From NCBI RefSeq assembly GCF_014212135.1, contig NZ_JACJVQ010000014.1, positions 124,001 to 188,000 of the forward strand: DNA of 64,000 bases, in the 5' to 3' direction. The notes beneath the pieces are model-generated. The model did not search any database, was not told where the DNA came from, and saw only the letters and a program-made list of their open reading frames with translations. Positions 53,531-62,916 of the stretch are shown one piece after another. Position 1 is the first letter of the stretch; each line of letters begins with the position of its first letter. The stretch comes from Cohnella thailandensis. Lineage in GTDB: Bacteria > Bacillota > Bacilli > Paenibacillales > Paenibacillaceae. The translations under genes were made by a program, and so were the position numbers.

Positions 53531-55891
53531 ATGAATAAATACCTTCGCAAGTACAGAGAACGCAAGTACCTGTTCCGCATCATGCTCTCGATCAACATGC
53601 TGATCGTGGCCGTCATGCTGGCTTCGCTGGTGTCGGCTTATTGGTACTCGAAGAAAATCAGCCTCTCCTCCCAGCGGGAAGCCAACGAAAAGGTGCTTTC
53701 CCAAATCAATTACAACATCAGCTACATGAACGAAACGGTGAAAAACTTCGCGATCTCCCTTTTCTACGACAACGATATGGCCCATCTCCTATTCAGCAGG
53801 GAAGAGGACCGCTTCGAGGACACGACGCGCATCAACAAGCTGAACAAGACGATCGCCTACAACTCGTATATCCATTCGATCGTCTTCTACAACAGCAAAC
53901 GCCAGCAATACTTTACGGGCGGGGACTCCGACATCGTAAGCGAAGGCAGCAATCTGATGCCGCTGATGGAGGACTATCTGTCCGGCAAGCATCCCATCTA
54001 CAAAATGCAGCTAATGCCCGTCGAGTTCATTCCGGATTCGAGGCACCCGGAACGGACGGAGGAGGTATTCTCCCTGTTCTTGTACGACTCCCTGGACTCC
54101 TACTCCAAATCGGAGAGCGTGCTGATCGTCAACATCCAGCCGGAGTGGCTGTTCGAGAAGCTGGACCTTCTGAGCAGCCGAACGGACGGTTCGTCCAATC
54201 GGATCTTCATCCTCGATCAGAACAGGGAAATGTACAGTCCGTCCGGCGCAGAGAGCGCCGAGCTTGCCGCCATCCGGAACGAGGTCTATCGGCAGTTGGA
54301 CTCGTCGCAGCGCGAGGTCGCGCAGTTCACGTACAGCTACCGGGGCAACAAGCAGATCGTCAACTATATGGTCAATCCCTCCATCAACTGGGTGATCGTC
54401 GACGTCGAGCCTTACGCGCACGTCATGGGCTCCGTCGAGCAATTGAAGGCCGTGTTCTTCACGGTGGCGGTCGTCTGCTTCGTCCTTGCCGCGTTCGCCT
54501 CCTTGTTTATCACGAAGCGGCTGTATTCCCCGATCAACGTCCTGCTCGAGCAGACGCAGCGGCTGCCGGGAGACGGCGAAGGGGCGGATCCGCTGCCCGA
54601 AGAGAAGGACGAACTCGGCTATATCTCCCGCATATACAACCAAATGATCGAACGGATCATCGGGGACAAAATCCGGCAGGAGGACAACGAGAACATTCTC
54701 AAGTCCTATTATCTCCGGAAGCTCATTACGGCCAGCTCTTCGTTTACGCCCGAGGATTGGCAAGAATGCGTCCGCGGATCGTACGTGTTGCCGGATTTGA
54801 CCCGGGAGAGCGTGATCGGGGTGCTCAAAATCGACCAGTACGACAAGCACAAAGCGAGAATGAGCGTTTCCGATCTGCAGCTGCTGCAATACGCGATCTC
54901 CAATATCGCGCTCGAGATCCTGTCGGAGGAGCTGCGCGCGGACGTCGTCAACTTGCGCGGAGAGCATCTTATCCTGCTGGCCGAGACGGGCGAGCTCGGA
55001 GACGGCATCTATCCGCGCCTAACGTCGCTGCTGAACAGGGCGCAGAAGGCCGTCAGGGAGTATTACGGAATCACGTTCTCGGCCTCCCTGAGCGATCGGG
55101 TCCCCGGGTATGGCGAGCTGACCCTTCACTACGAGCGGGCTCTCGATTATCTGCTGTACAAGATGAACTTCGGCTTCGAGTCGGTCATTACCCCGCGGAT
55201 GGTGCAGCGGATATTGGACAACGGCGAATCCCAGATCCCTCCCGCGCTGGAGAGGAAATTCATCGAGGCCGTTCGGTCGAACAAGCGGGAGCAGGTGCTG
55301 CGGGAGCTGGACCGCATTCGCGAGGCAGTCGCGGGGATGAGCTACGACGCGGTCGTCCAGGCGGTCATCCACCTTGGCGTTCTCATCAAGCAGACGGTTC
55401 GCGAGATCAACCAGAACAAGCTGTCGCCCGTTCTGGTCGACCTGCGCCAGATCGACCGGCTGGTGTTCGAGAACGAGACGCTGGACGAGATCTTCGGGGC
55501 CTACGGGACGATACTGGGCGCGCTCTTCGTCGATCAGAAGCAGCTGGCGGAGAACAAGTTCCAAGTCATTCTGGATACGATCAAGGAGGTCGTCCAAGCC
55601 AATTATTCGAACCCGAACCTGAGCCTGCAGGAGATCGCCGATCTGCTGAAGATGTCTCCGGTCTACGTGGGGAGAATCTTCAAGAAGTACGAGACGATCT
55701 CCGTCGCGGACTACATTAACGAGGTTCGGATGCTGAACGCGGTCGTCCTGCTGGAGAACGACAAGCTGCAAGTGTACGAAATCTCGGAAAAGGTGGGCTT
55801 CAGCTCGCAAAGCTATTTTTTCAAACTGTTCAAGAAACGGTTCGGCACGACTCCCAAGGATTACCGGATCAAGAAATCGGTAGGCTCTTGA
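53531..55891 (+). CDS. Membrane-bound AraC family regulator with extracellular sensor
   Basis: The 786-residue protein is a one-component sensor. It has a first membrane helix near residues 17-39, an extracellular domain of about 255 residues (Cache-like), a second helix near 297-320 followed by a HAMP-like linker, a long cytoplasmic part, and an AraC helix-turn-helix pair at about 685-785 ('LSLQEIADLLKMSPVYVGRIFKKYE', 'YEISEKVGFSSQSYFFKLFKKRFG'). The layout is the Paenibacillus type that senses a sugar outside the cell and activates transport and hydrolase genes. The shared 21-bp motif upstream of its own gene, of the permease operon and of the beta-helix gene is the probable binding site. 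Confidence 0.88.
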   Translation: MNKYLRKYRERKYLFRIMLSINMLIVAVMLASLVSAYWYSKKISLSSQREANEKVLSQINYNISYMNETVKNFAISLFYDNDMAHLLFSREEDRFEDTTRINKLNKTIAYNSYIHSIVFYNSKRQQYFTGGDSDIVSEGSNLMPLMEDYLSGKHPIYKMQLMPVEFIPDSRHPERTEEVFSLFLYDSLDSYSKSESVLIVNIQPEWLFEKLDLLSSRTDGSSNRIFILDQNREMYSPSGAESAELAAIRNEVYRQLDSSQREVAQFTYSYRGNKQIVNYMVNPSINWVIVDVEPYAHVMGSVEQLKAVFFTVAVVCFVLAAFASLFITKRLYSPINVLLEQTQRLPGDGEGADPLPEEKDELGYISRIYNQMIERIIGDKIRQEDNENILKSYYLRKLITASSSFTPEDWQECVRGSYVLPDLTRESVIGVLKIDQYDKHKARMSVSDLQLLQYAISNIALEILSEELRADVVNLRGEHLILLAETGELGDGIYPRLTSLLNRAQKAVREYYGITFSASLSDRVPGYGELTLHYERALDYLLYKMNFGFESVITPRMVQRILDNGESQIPPALERKFIEAVRSNKREQVLRELDRIREAVAGMSYDAVVQAVIHLGVLIKQTVREINQNKLSPVLVDLRQIDRLVFENETLDEIFGAYGTILGALFVDQKQLAENKFQVILDTIKEVVQANYSNPNLSLQEIADLLKMSPVYVGRIFKKYETISVADYINEVRMLNAVVLLENDKLQVYEISEKVGFSSQSYFFKLFKKRFGTTPKDYRIKKSVGS

Positions 55892-55938
55892 TGGCCAAAC
55901 TTCAGAAATGTTCGCATTGTGGAGCGCCGTAATCGGGT

Positions 55939-55959
55939 AAAGTATCGATTTTGCACTTT
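55939..55959. promoter_or_regulatory. Shared 21-bp motif, copy 3 (upstream of the beta-helix gene)
   Basis: AAAGT-ATCGATT-TTGCACTTT lies 70 bases before the TTG start of the beta-helix protein. All 14 fixed bases match copies 1 and 2. Confidence 0.65.
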
Positions 55960-56029
55960 CGGTTCGAAGCCTTCCTGATAGAGTTAATAGTGTGGCTAAG
56001 CCCACTATTCCCTTAAAGGAGGTATTAGC

Positions 56030-59000
56030 TTGTACAAGAAGCCGAAATGGATGTTGAGTCTCGCCGTTGCCGTGGCATTGCTATTGCTTGCCGGTCTGCC
56101 TCCGGCGCCGTCCGCCTACGCGGAAGGCACCACCTATCATGTCGCGACGACGGGGAGCAACTCCGCGGACGGATCTGCAAGCGCCCCTTTTCAAACCATC
56201 AACCATTGCGCGCAGGTCGCGCGGCCGGGCGACACCTGCCTGATCGAGTCGGGCACCTACCGGGAGACGGTCAAGCCGGCGCGCAGCGGCACCGACGGAC
56301 TGCCGATTACGTTCGCGGCCGCGCCGGGCGCGGACGTCACGGTCAGCGGCATGGAGCCGATCGGCGGCTGGACTCCGTATTCCGGTTCGATCTACGTCGC
56401 CGATCTGAGCTGGGATCTGAAGGAGCAGAATCAATTGCTCGTGAACGGAAGCGGCGGCATCGAGCCGCTGTGGGAAGCCCGCTGGCCCAATATCGGAGCT
56501 CACAGCCTGCAAGCGCTGCAGCAAGGGGTGGCGACGGCGACCGGCGGCTCGGCGACGACGCTCGTCAGCACGGCCCTGACGGAGCCCAGCGGGTATTGGA
56601 CGGGCGCCACGCTCTGGGAGCGGGGAGGAGATGCCTACGTCGCGCAGACGACCAAGGTCACCGGCTACGACCAGGCGACCCATACGCTGACGTTTAACCC
56701 GATTCCGAACAGCTACGATTACATGGATCCCGAAGCGGGAACGACCTTCTACTTGAGCGGAATTTTCGGCGAGCTGGACGCCCCGAACGAATGGTACGTC
56801 GACGGCGAAGCGGGGAAGGTTTATCTCTGGGCTCCGGGAGGCGGCGTTCCGACCGGCATCGAAGCGAAGAAACGTCTGACCGTCTTCGACCTGAGCGGCT
56901 TGTCGTATATCCATCTCACCGGGCTTAGGACCGTCGGCGGGAGCATCCATATCGACAACGGAGCCAGCCACAACGTCCTCGACCGGATGGAGGCGCTGTA
57001 TCTGTACACCTCGACCGAGTCTCACGGCACCTCCGTTCAGCATCAATTGACGAACGGCATCAACATCTCGGGCAGCAATAACGAGATCAAGAACAGCGAG
57101 ATCGCTTACTCCTCCGGCACCCTGATCAATATCGACGGCTCCGGCAACCGGATCGTCAACAATATCGTCCACGACGGCAGCTATATGGCTTCCTACGATC
57201 CGCTTATCAAGCTGTCGTACGGCTCGGAAAATCTGATCAGCCACAACGACATTTACAACTCCGGACGGTACAACATCTATTGGAGAACCGGAAGCGCCAA
57301 GATCCAGTACAACGACATCTACGACGGCATGTGGCTGTCGCGGGACGGCGCCCTGATCTACAGCTGGGGCACGGACATGGGCAACAGCGAGATCGCTCGC
57401 AACCTGATCCACGACAGCAGGGGCACGGACATGAGCGTCGGCCTGTACTTCGACAACTTCGCCAACAACGCTATCGTGCATCACAACGTCATCTACAACA
57501 ACAACGTCGGCATTCAGTTGAACACGCCGGGCAATTACCGCTTGATCTACAACAACACGGTCGCGAACAACGATCTGACCAGCGTCGGCTATTGGGGGAA
57601 CGCTCCGTACAGTCAAGAGCTGTACGGGACGCGGGTCTACAACAACATCTTCACGGGCAGCGTCTCGCTCACGAGCGACGCGGAGAGCGGCTTCAATATT
57701 TTGTCGGGCTCCGGCGTGGGCTTCGCGAACGCGGTCGGCGGAGATTACCGGCTGACGGCCGGTTCTACGGCCATCAACGCGGGAGCCGTCATTCCCGGAA
57801 TCGCCGACGATTATGCCGGATCCGCCCCGGATGCCGGCGCGTACGAATACGGCGGCGCGGACTGGACGGCCGGGGCGGACCTGAACAATCCGCCGAATCC
57901 GCAGTACACAGCGGTTAATACGCCTTATATGAACATGGTCAAGAACAACGGGTTCGAGAGCGGCGGCACCGGATGGCTATTATGGTCGACCAGCGCCTCC
58001 GCGAACACGTTCGGCGACGTTCCGAATTCTCCCGCCGACCAGTTCAGAGGGAAGAACAGACGTCTGGTGCTGGGACCGGGAGGCGGCATCGAGCAGAAGG
58101 TGACGGGGCTTAAGCCGGATACGGATTACGTGTTCGTAGCGTGGGTCATGAACGCTCCGAACTCGACGAACGAGAGAATCATCGGCGGCGTCCTGAACTA
58201 CGGCGGCACGACAACCGATATCCAGACGACCAGCACGACCTATACGAGGCTTGAAATCCCGTTCCGCACGGGAGCGACGAACACGGACGCCCGCATTCGC
58301 CTCTACAAGCCGAGCAATGCCCAAGGCGTCTCGTACGCGGACGATACCGGCGTCATCGAGACGACGGAGTTCGATCCCGGCGTCGACTTGTCCACGTTAA
58401 AGGAAGTGCGGATCGAGGCGCCTAATCCGGTCTATACGGAAGGAGATCAAGGAACGCTTCCCTTGACCGGGGTTCTGCAGAACGACCAAGCAGCCGACCT
58501 GTCCGCCGCGGACATCCAGTATACTTCGAGCGACGACGGCGTGCTGCGCATCGACGGCGTCGCCGATTCCGCCGCCTCGTTCACGGCTCTCGCTCCGGGG
58601 CAGGTTACGGTAACCGCCGCGGCGACGCTCGGCGGAGTCGTCAAGGCCGCTTCGCAGGTCGTGACCGTCTTCCCGCAAGGGACTCCGCAGGAAGCGAACG
58701 GTTGGTCCGTGCGAACGTACGGCGCGAACGGACGCGGCTTCGCCACCGAGAATAACGGCACGATATCCCTCGTCGGCAAGGGCGATAACGTATGGAATAC
58801 GTCCGACGACTTCGTCTACCTCAGCCGAAGCTACTCGCTCAACAACCCCAACGCGAAGGTGACGCTGACCGCGACCATCGACTCGCTTGGCGCGGGCGAT
58901 CCCGCCTCGGTCGGGCTGATGCTGAGGGCGCAGGATACCGCCGATTCCAAGCACGTGCACTTCCGCACGGACGGCACCGGCAAGGTGCTTCGGTTCGTAT

Positions 59001-59911
59001 TCCGCAACGAGGAGAGCATCCTCGACGCTCAGAAGCCGCCCGCCCAGCAGAAGTACTGGGGATCGGCGACGGGACTGGCGCTGGACTACGCCGGCAAGAG
59101 CATCGAGGCTCCTTTCCGAATGAAGCTCGTCAAGGAAGGCAACTCGGTCACCGGCTACTACGATAAGGACGGGCAATGGCTGACGATCGGATCGACGACC
59201 GTCGAGTTTAACGGCGGCGGCTTCCTCGCGGGCATCGGCCTGTTCTCCGGCGCGGGCAAGCTTCCGGTCAAGGCCGTCATCTCCGGCCTGGACGTGCAGA
59301 TCGAAGGCGAGACGGCGGATGCCGAGCCGCCGTCCACGACTGCGGATGCGGCGTTGCCGGCATCGGGCGGCTGGGCCGCGTCGGACGTGGCGGTGACGCT
59401 GACCGCGATCGATTCGGATTCCGGCGTGGAGCGCACGGAATACCGGCTGAACGGCAGCGGGGACTGGCTGCCCTACGCCGGGCCGGTGCTGCTTGATCGG
59501 GAAGGCGGCAACCTGCTGGAATACCGCTCCTTCGACAAAGCGGGCAACGAGGAGCCCATCCGCTCCTTCGAAGTCTCGATCGACAAGACCAAGCCGACGC
59601 TGAGCGTGCAGCTGGACCGGACCGAAATCTGGCCGGCTAACCACAAGATGGCGAAGGTGAACGCGACCGTCGACGCGAGCGACGGGGGAGGCTCGGGGCT
59701 CGCTTCCATTGTCTTGACCTCTGTCGCCAGCAGCGAGCCGGGGACGGAGGGAGACATCGACGCGCAGATCGGCACCGACGCGCGATCGTTCTCCCTGAAA
59801 GCCGAGAAGGACCGGACCTATACGGTCACGTACACGGCCGCGGACCATGCGGGCAACCGGACGACCGGCACCGCGACGGTTACCGTTCCACATGATCAAT
59901 CCGGGAAGTAA
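56030..59911 (+). CDS. Secreted right-handed parallel beta-helix protein, likely polysaccharide lyase or binding protein
   Basis: The 1293-residue protein has a signal peptide (cut near AYA-E, residue 31/32). A DUF1565-like start ('YHVATTGSNSADGSASAPFQTI') leads into a beta-helix of about 580 residues with many Asn-rich coils ('NNEIKNSEIAYSSGTLINIDGSGNRIVNNIVHDG'). A carbohydrate-binding-like domain, a Big_2-like piece, a lectin-like domain (near residue 890-1100) and an OmpL47-type repeat ('VERTEYRLNGSGDWLPYAGPV') follow. Beta-helix proteins of this kind are often pectate, alginate or chondroitin lyases, but no catalytic residue can be named. Start is TTG with GGAGGT upstream. It ends the second polysaccharide locus and is controlled by the third shared motif. 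Confidence 0.8.
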   Translation: MYKKPKWMLSLAVAVALLLLAGLPPAPSAYAEGTTYHVATTGSNSADGSASAPFQTINHCAQVARPGDTCLIESGTYRETVKPARSGTDGLPITFAAAPGADVTVSGMEPIGGWTPYSGSIYVADLSWDLKEQNQLLVNGSGGIEPLWEARWPNIGAHSLQALQQGVATATGGSATTLVSTALTEPSGYWTGATLWERGGDAYVAQTTKVTGYDQATHTLTFNPIPNSYDYMDPEAGTTFYLSGIFGELDAPNEWYVDGEAGKVYLWAPGGGVPTGIEAKKRLTVFDLSGLSYIHLTGLRTVGGSIHIDNGASHNVLDRMEALYLYTSTESHGTSVQHQLTNGINISGSNNEIKNSEIAYSSGTLINIDGSGNRIVNNIVHDGSYMASYDPLIKLSYGSENLISHNDIYNSGRYNIYWRTGSAKIQYNDIYDGMWLSRDGALIYSWGTDMGNSEIARNLIHDSRGTDMSVGLYFDNFANNAIVHHNVIYNNNVGIQLNTPGNYRLIYNNTVANNDLTSVGYWGNAPYSQELYGTRVYNNIFTGSVSLTSDAESGFNILSGSGVGFANAVGGDYRLTAGSTAINAGAVIPGIADDYAGSAPDAGAYEYGGADWTAGADLNNPPNPQYTAVNTPYMNMVKNNGFESGGTGWLLWSTSASANTFGDVPNSPADQFRGKNRRLVLGPGGGIEQKVTGLKPDTDYVFVAWVMNAPNSTNERIIGGVLNYGGTTTDIQTTSTTYTRLEIPFRTGATNTDARIRLYKPSNAQGVSYADDTGVIETTEFDPGVDLSTLKEVRIEAPNPVYTEGDQGTLPLTGVLQNDQAADLSAADIQYTSSDDGVLRIDGVADSAASFTALAPGQVTVTAAATLGGVVKAASQVVTVFPQGTPQEANGWSVRTYGANGRGFATENNGTISLVGKGDNVWNTSDDFVYLSRSYSLNNPNAKVTLTATIDSLGAGDPASVGLMLRAQDTADSKHVHFRTDGTGKVLRFVFRNEESILDAQKPPAQQKYWGSATGLALDYAGKSIEAPFRMKLVKEGNSVTGYYDKDGQWLTIGSTTVEFNGGGFLAGIGLFSGAGKLPVKAVISGLDVQIEGETADAEPPSTTADAALPASGGWAASDVAVTLTAIDSDSGVERTEYRLNGSGDWLPYAGPVLLDREGGNLLEYRSFDKAGNEEPIRSFEVSIDKTKPTLSVQLDRTEIWPANHKMAKVNATVDASDGGGSGLASIVLTSVASSEPGTEGDIDAQIGTDARSFSLKAEKDRTYTVTYTAADHAGNRTTGTATVTVPHDQSGK

Positions 59912-60071
59912 AGGTAACGAGCGTTCTAAAAGAGCGATTCAGTAGGGCAGGCCCTTCTTCAACATGGCGTATCGGTGATACAATTGCTTGTCGGAACAAG
60001 CAATCACCGTCGCCTAGGGGGCTTGCCCTCTTTTGGCATGGAGAGAATTCGCGCACGAGGATGGAGCTCAA

Positions 60072-60593
60072 ATGAAATACAGAATAAAGGCGCTCAAATA
60101 CGGCAATATCCCGCATTACGAGTGGGACGCCCAGGAAGTGAAGACGACCGGCGACTACGTGCTCGTGAAAAGCGAGCGGGGCCGCGCGTTGACGCACCAT
60201 ACGAAGAAAAAAACGTTCGTCATGAACCACAGCTCGCTGGAGCTGTTTTCCTTGACGCATGGATTTACCGTATCCTTCGAGATTAGGGAAGGGAGAATGG
60301 CCTCCGTTTATTGCAACGTGGCGCTTCCATCCGTCTTGATTGGGGGAGAGCTGTCCTTCGTCGACCTGGACCTGGATCTGCTGTTCGACGGAGAGCGCTG
60401 GTTTGTCGTCGACGAGGAGGAGTTCGAAGAGAACCGGCGGAAGTATGCGTATCCGGATTCGCTGGTCGAGTACGCGATCGAGGCGCTTCGGGAGCTTCGG
60501 CAGAGAGTCGAGGAGTGCCGGTTCCCCTTTAACGGAGAGCTGGACGACTATATCCGCGAGCTGATTCAGGAGAGCTTAAACGAGAGCCGGTGA
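60072..60593 (+). CDS. DUF402 domain protein
   Basis: The 173-residue protein has a DUF402-type core: 'YCNVALPSVLIGGELSFVDLDLDLLFDGERWFVVDEEEFEENRRKY' (shown in part), in which Asp and Glu residues bind metal ions in characterised relatives such as nucleoside di- and triphosphate phosphatases. ATG 60072 follows GGAG after five bases. It stands alone, upstream of the 51-bp arrays. The role is unknown; nucleotide hydrolysis is possible. Confidence 0.8.
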   Translation: MKYRIKALKYGNIPHYEWDAQEVKTTGDYVLVKSERGRALTHHTKKKTFVMNHSSLELFSLTHGFTVSFEIREGRMASVYCNVALPSVLIGGELSFVDLDLDLLFDGERWFVVDEEEFEENRRKYAYPDSLVEYAIEALRELRQRVEECRFPFNGELDDYIRELIQESLNESR

Positions 60594-60642
60594 GGAAGCG
60601 AGCTGAGAATGAGGGCTGTAAGAACACTACAATTGCTTAATA

Positions 60643-61033
60643 GCGAACAGTCGGGGCAACGTGCGAAAGTATGGTATGGAGTACCTTAGATTGGCGAACA
60701 GTCGGGCAACGTGCGAAAGTATGGTATGGAGTACCTTAGATTGGCGGACAGTCGGGGCAACGTGCGAAAGTGTGGTATGGAGTACCATAGATCGGCGGGC
60801 AGACGGGGTAACGTGCGAAAGTATGGTATGGAGTACCATAGATTGGCAGATAGTCGGGGTAACGTGCGAAAGTATGGTATGGAGTACCATAGATCGGCGG
60901 GCAGTCGGGGCAACGTGCGAAAGTATGGTATGGAGTACCATAGATCGGCAGATAGTCGGGGTAACGTGCGAAAGTGTGGTATGAAGTCCTATAGATTGGC
61001 GAGCAGTCGGGGGAACGTGCGATAGAGTAGTCC
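60643..61033. repeat. 51-bp tandem array A: seven full units and a partial eighth
   Basis: Units start at 60643, 60694, 60744, 60795, 60846, 60897, 60948 and 60999 with GCGAACAGTCGGGG or a close variant, a period of 51 with one of 50. Each unit carries the inverted repeat TATGGTA-TGGAG-TACCATA or a near form, and the linker 'AACGTGCGAAAG' is constant. The array is followed at 61057 by a second 51-bp array. It lies between converging genes and has no promoter or gene of its own that I can support. Confidence 0.9.
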
Positions 61034-61056
61034 TCCAGGTTCTAAGCAAGGCTTTT

Positions 61057-61260
61057 GCTGTAAGCCGACATTGTCGGCTTACAGAGCAGACAAGCCTTCG
61101 AATGAATGCTGTAAGCCGACAATATCGGCTTACAGAGCGAGCCAGCCTTCGAATGAATGCTGTAAGCCGACAATATCGGCTTACAGAGGAGACAAGCCTT
61201 CGAATGAATGCTGTAAGCCGACAATGTCGGCTTACAGAGCAGACGAGCCGCCGAATGAAG
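61057..61260. repeat. 51-bp tandem array B: four units with 25-base palindromes
   Basis: Units start at 61057, 61108, 61159 and 61210, exactly 51 bases apart. Each has a palindrome with arms TGTAAGCCGA and TCGGCTTACA (12-base arms in units 1 and 4) and the linker CCTTCGAATGAATGC. The sequence is unrelated by eye to array A, but period and one-hairpin-per-unit design are the same. The last unit runs into the end of fchA. Confidence 0.9.
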
Positions 61261-61273
61261 GCTCCCGCCAAAG

Positions 61274-61966
61274 TTACGCCATATCGCCGGCAATTCTTTT
61301 CCGAGTTACCTCTAGCGCCCTGATCTTAAGCTCCCCGATCTCCTGCGTTAAGGCCGATACCTTCTGCTCAAACGAGCGCTTCCGCTCCTCATCCTTGAAC
61401 GAGGCCAGGTTGATCTCGACGGTCAACAAGGCGGACTGGGCCGCCGCCTCGAACAGGATGACTCCGATGCCGAGGTCGGAGATGACGTTCTTGTTGCACT
61501 CCTCCGCGATGGAGGCGGCCTCCGCTAGTCCGTCCCGGCACGATTCCATCAGACGAAGCGGAACCTCGATCGCATGAAGGGCGGCCTCGTGAAGAGCCGC
61601 GCGGCGAAGCGTTTTCTCCTCCTCCGTGTTCTTGGGAAGCTTTAGGGCTTCCAAATACGCGTTAAAGGAGGAGATATCCGCGTGAAGCAGCTGCTCGTAC
61701 TCGCCGGTCAAGCGGTTCATGCGGCCGATGATTTCGGCGATTCGCTCATGAATGGCGGCGAACTTATCTCCTTGGGAGAGATTCCCGACCATGGAGGTCA
61801 TGGATGCGCCTAACGCGGCGACGATGGCGGCGACGCTCCCGCCGCCCGGAGTCGGAGAGGAGCTCCCCGCTTGCTGCAAAAACAATCGGATCGAGTTGTC
61901 CCAGGAAACCGCGTTGTTCGCCCTATCGATGTTCTTCGGGTTTTCCGCGCTATTGTCATGGCTCAT
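61274..61966 (-). CDS. fchA: Methenyltetrahydrofolate cyclohydrolase, cyclodeaminase family (FchA)
   Basis: The 230-residue all-helical protein matches the cyclodeaminase/cyclohydrolase family (FTCD C-terminal type): 'SSSPTPGGGSVAAIVAALGASMTSMVGNLS' binds the folate. It converts 5,10-methenyl-THF to 10-formyl-THF or deaminates formimino-THF. No histidine-degradation genes are near, and it overlaps folD by four bases, so the cyclohydrolase role is more likely. The pair is under the ZTP riboswitch. Confidence 0.85.
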   Translation of the reverse strand: MSHDNSAENPKNIDRANNAVSWDNSIRLFLQQAGSSSPTPGGGSVAAIVAALGASMTSMVGNLSQGDKFAAIHERIAEIIGRMNRLTGEYEQLLHADISSFNAYLEALKLPKNTEEEKTLRRAALHEAALHAIEVPLRLMESCRDGLAEAASIAEECNKNVISDLGIGVILFEAAAQSALLTVEINLASFKDEERKRSFEQKVSALTQEIGELKIRALEVTRKRIAGDMA

Positions 61967-62829
61967 CCTTTATCCGCCTCCCCGAATTGGATTTCGATAG
62001 CCTTCAATAAATTCTCGTACAGGATGGCCGTCGTTAGCGTGCCGACGCCGCCCGGCACCGGAGAGATCGCTTGAACCTTCGCTTCCGCGGCGACGTCCGC
62101 CGAGACGTCCCCGACGATTCTGCCGCCCTCGGTCTCGTTGATCCCGGCATCGACGATCGCGAGTCCTTCGTGAACCATGTCCGGCGTCACCGTCCCCGGC
62201 CGGCCGACGGCCACGAACGCGATCTCGGCAAGGGCCAGATGCGAGGCCAGATCCGGCGTGCGGGAATGGCACACGGTGACGGTGGCATTCTCCCGCTGCA
62301 GCAAGTGGAAGAGAGGCAGCCCGACCGTCTGGCCTCTGCCGACCAAAGTGACATTCTTGCCTTCCAGCGTATAGCCGTAATGCTTCAGCAGCTTGATGCA
62401 GGCTTGCGGAGTGGCGGGATACAGGCCGCGCTCTCCGGTTACCGTAGCCAGCTTGTTGCTCGGGGTCACTCCGTCGACATCCTTCTCCGGCGAGATGGCC
62501 TTCTCGATCTCGCCGGCGGACAGATGCTTCGGCAAGGGCAGCTCCAGCATGATGCCATGAACGGAAGTATCCCCATTCAACCGTTTAATCAATCCAAGGA
62601 TTTCCTCCTGCGAGACGCCGGCCCGGAACGAATGAAGGTCGAACTCGACCCCGAGCTTCCCGGCGATCTTCCGTTTGGCCTGAGCATAATAGGCGGAAGC
62701 GGGATCCCCCTCGACCAAGATCGTCGCGATTCGAGGGAGGACCCCCTTTCGCTTCCAATTCTCCGCCTTCGCCGCAATCTCCTCGTACACCCGTTCCGCC
62801 GCCTCTTTGGCTTTCATGAGCACCGACAT
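61963..62829 (-). CDS. folD: Methylenetetrahydrofolate dehydrogenase/cyclohydrolase FolD (diverged form)
   Basis: The 288-residue enzyme oxidises 5,10-methylene-THF with NADP and, in typical FolD, hydrolyses the product to 10-formyl-THF. The fold is clear: 'SAYYAQAKRK' with Tyr48 and catalytic Lys52, 'KDVDG' with Asp119, 'VGRGQTVGLP' for the cofactor, and 'PVPGGVGTLTTAIL' near the end. Two places are unusual: the conserved QLPLP motif reads ELPLP (Glu96), and the usual VGRS is VGRG. The residue at 96 works with the catalytic Lys in the cyclohydrolase step, so this enzyme may mainly be a dehydrogenase, with FchA doing the second step. Confidence 0.88.
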   Translation of the reverse strand: MSVLMKAKEAAERVYEEIAAKAENWKRKGVLPRIATILVEGDPASAYYAQAKRKIAGKLGVEFDLHSFRAGVSQEEILGLIKRLNGDTSVHGIMLELPLPKHLSAGEIEKAISPEKDVDGVTPSNKLATVTGERGLYPATPQACIKLLKHYGYTLEGKNVTLVGRGQTVGLPLFHLLQRENATVTVCHSRTPDLASHLALAEIAFVAVGRPGTVTPDMVHEGLAIVDAGINETEGGRIVGDVSADVAAEAKVQAISPVPGGVGTLTTAILYENLLKAIEIQFGEADKG

Positions 62830-62863
62830 TCTTTTTCCTCCGCATCCCTTAGGGTCTTAGAAC

Positions 62864-62916
62864 GAAAAAAAGCATCCGCGAGAGCGCGCCGAAAACGACG
62901 TGATCGCAGATACTTT
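62864..62916 (-). terminator. Expression-platform terminator of the folD riboswitch
   Basis: On the minus strand AAGTATCTGCG pairs with CGCGGATGCTT (G-T pairs included), followed by seven T, between the aptamer and the folD ribosome site. Confidence 0.78.

Noticed and set aside
60643..61260. CRISPR array
   Set aside because: Whole units repeat, with no variable spacers between constant repeats, and no cas genes are present.
60627..61271. A 214-residue open frame on the minus strand across both 51-bp arrays
   Set aside because: 51 is a multiple of three, so any frame without a stop in one unit stays open across the array. The product is a low-complexity repeat of 17-residue blocks, with no ribosome site and no known domain.
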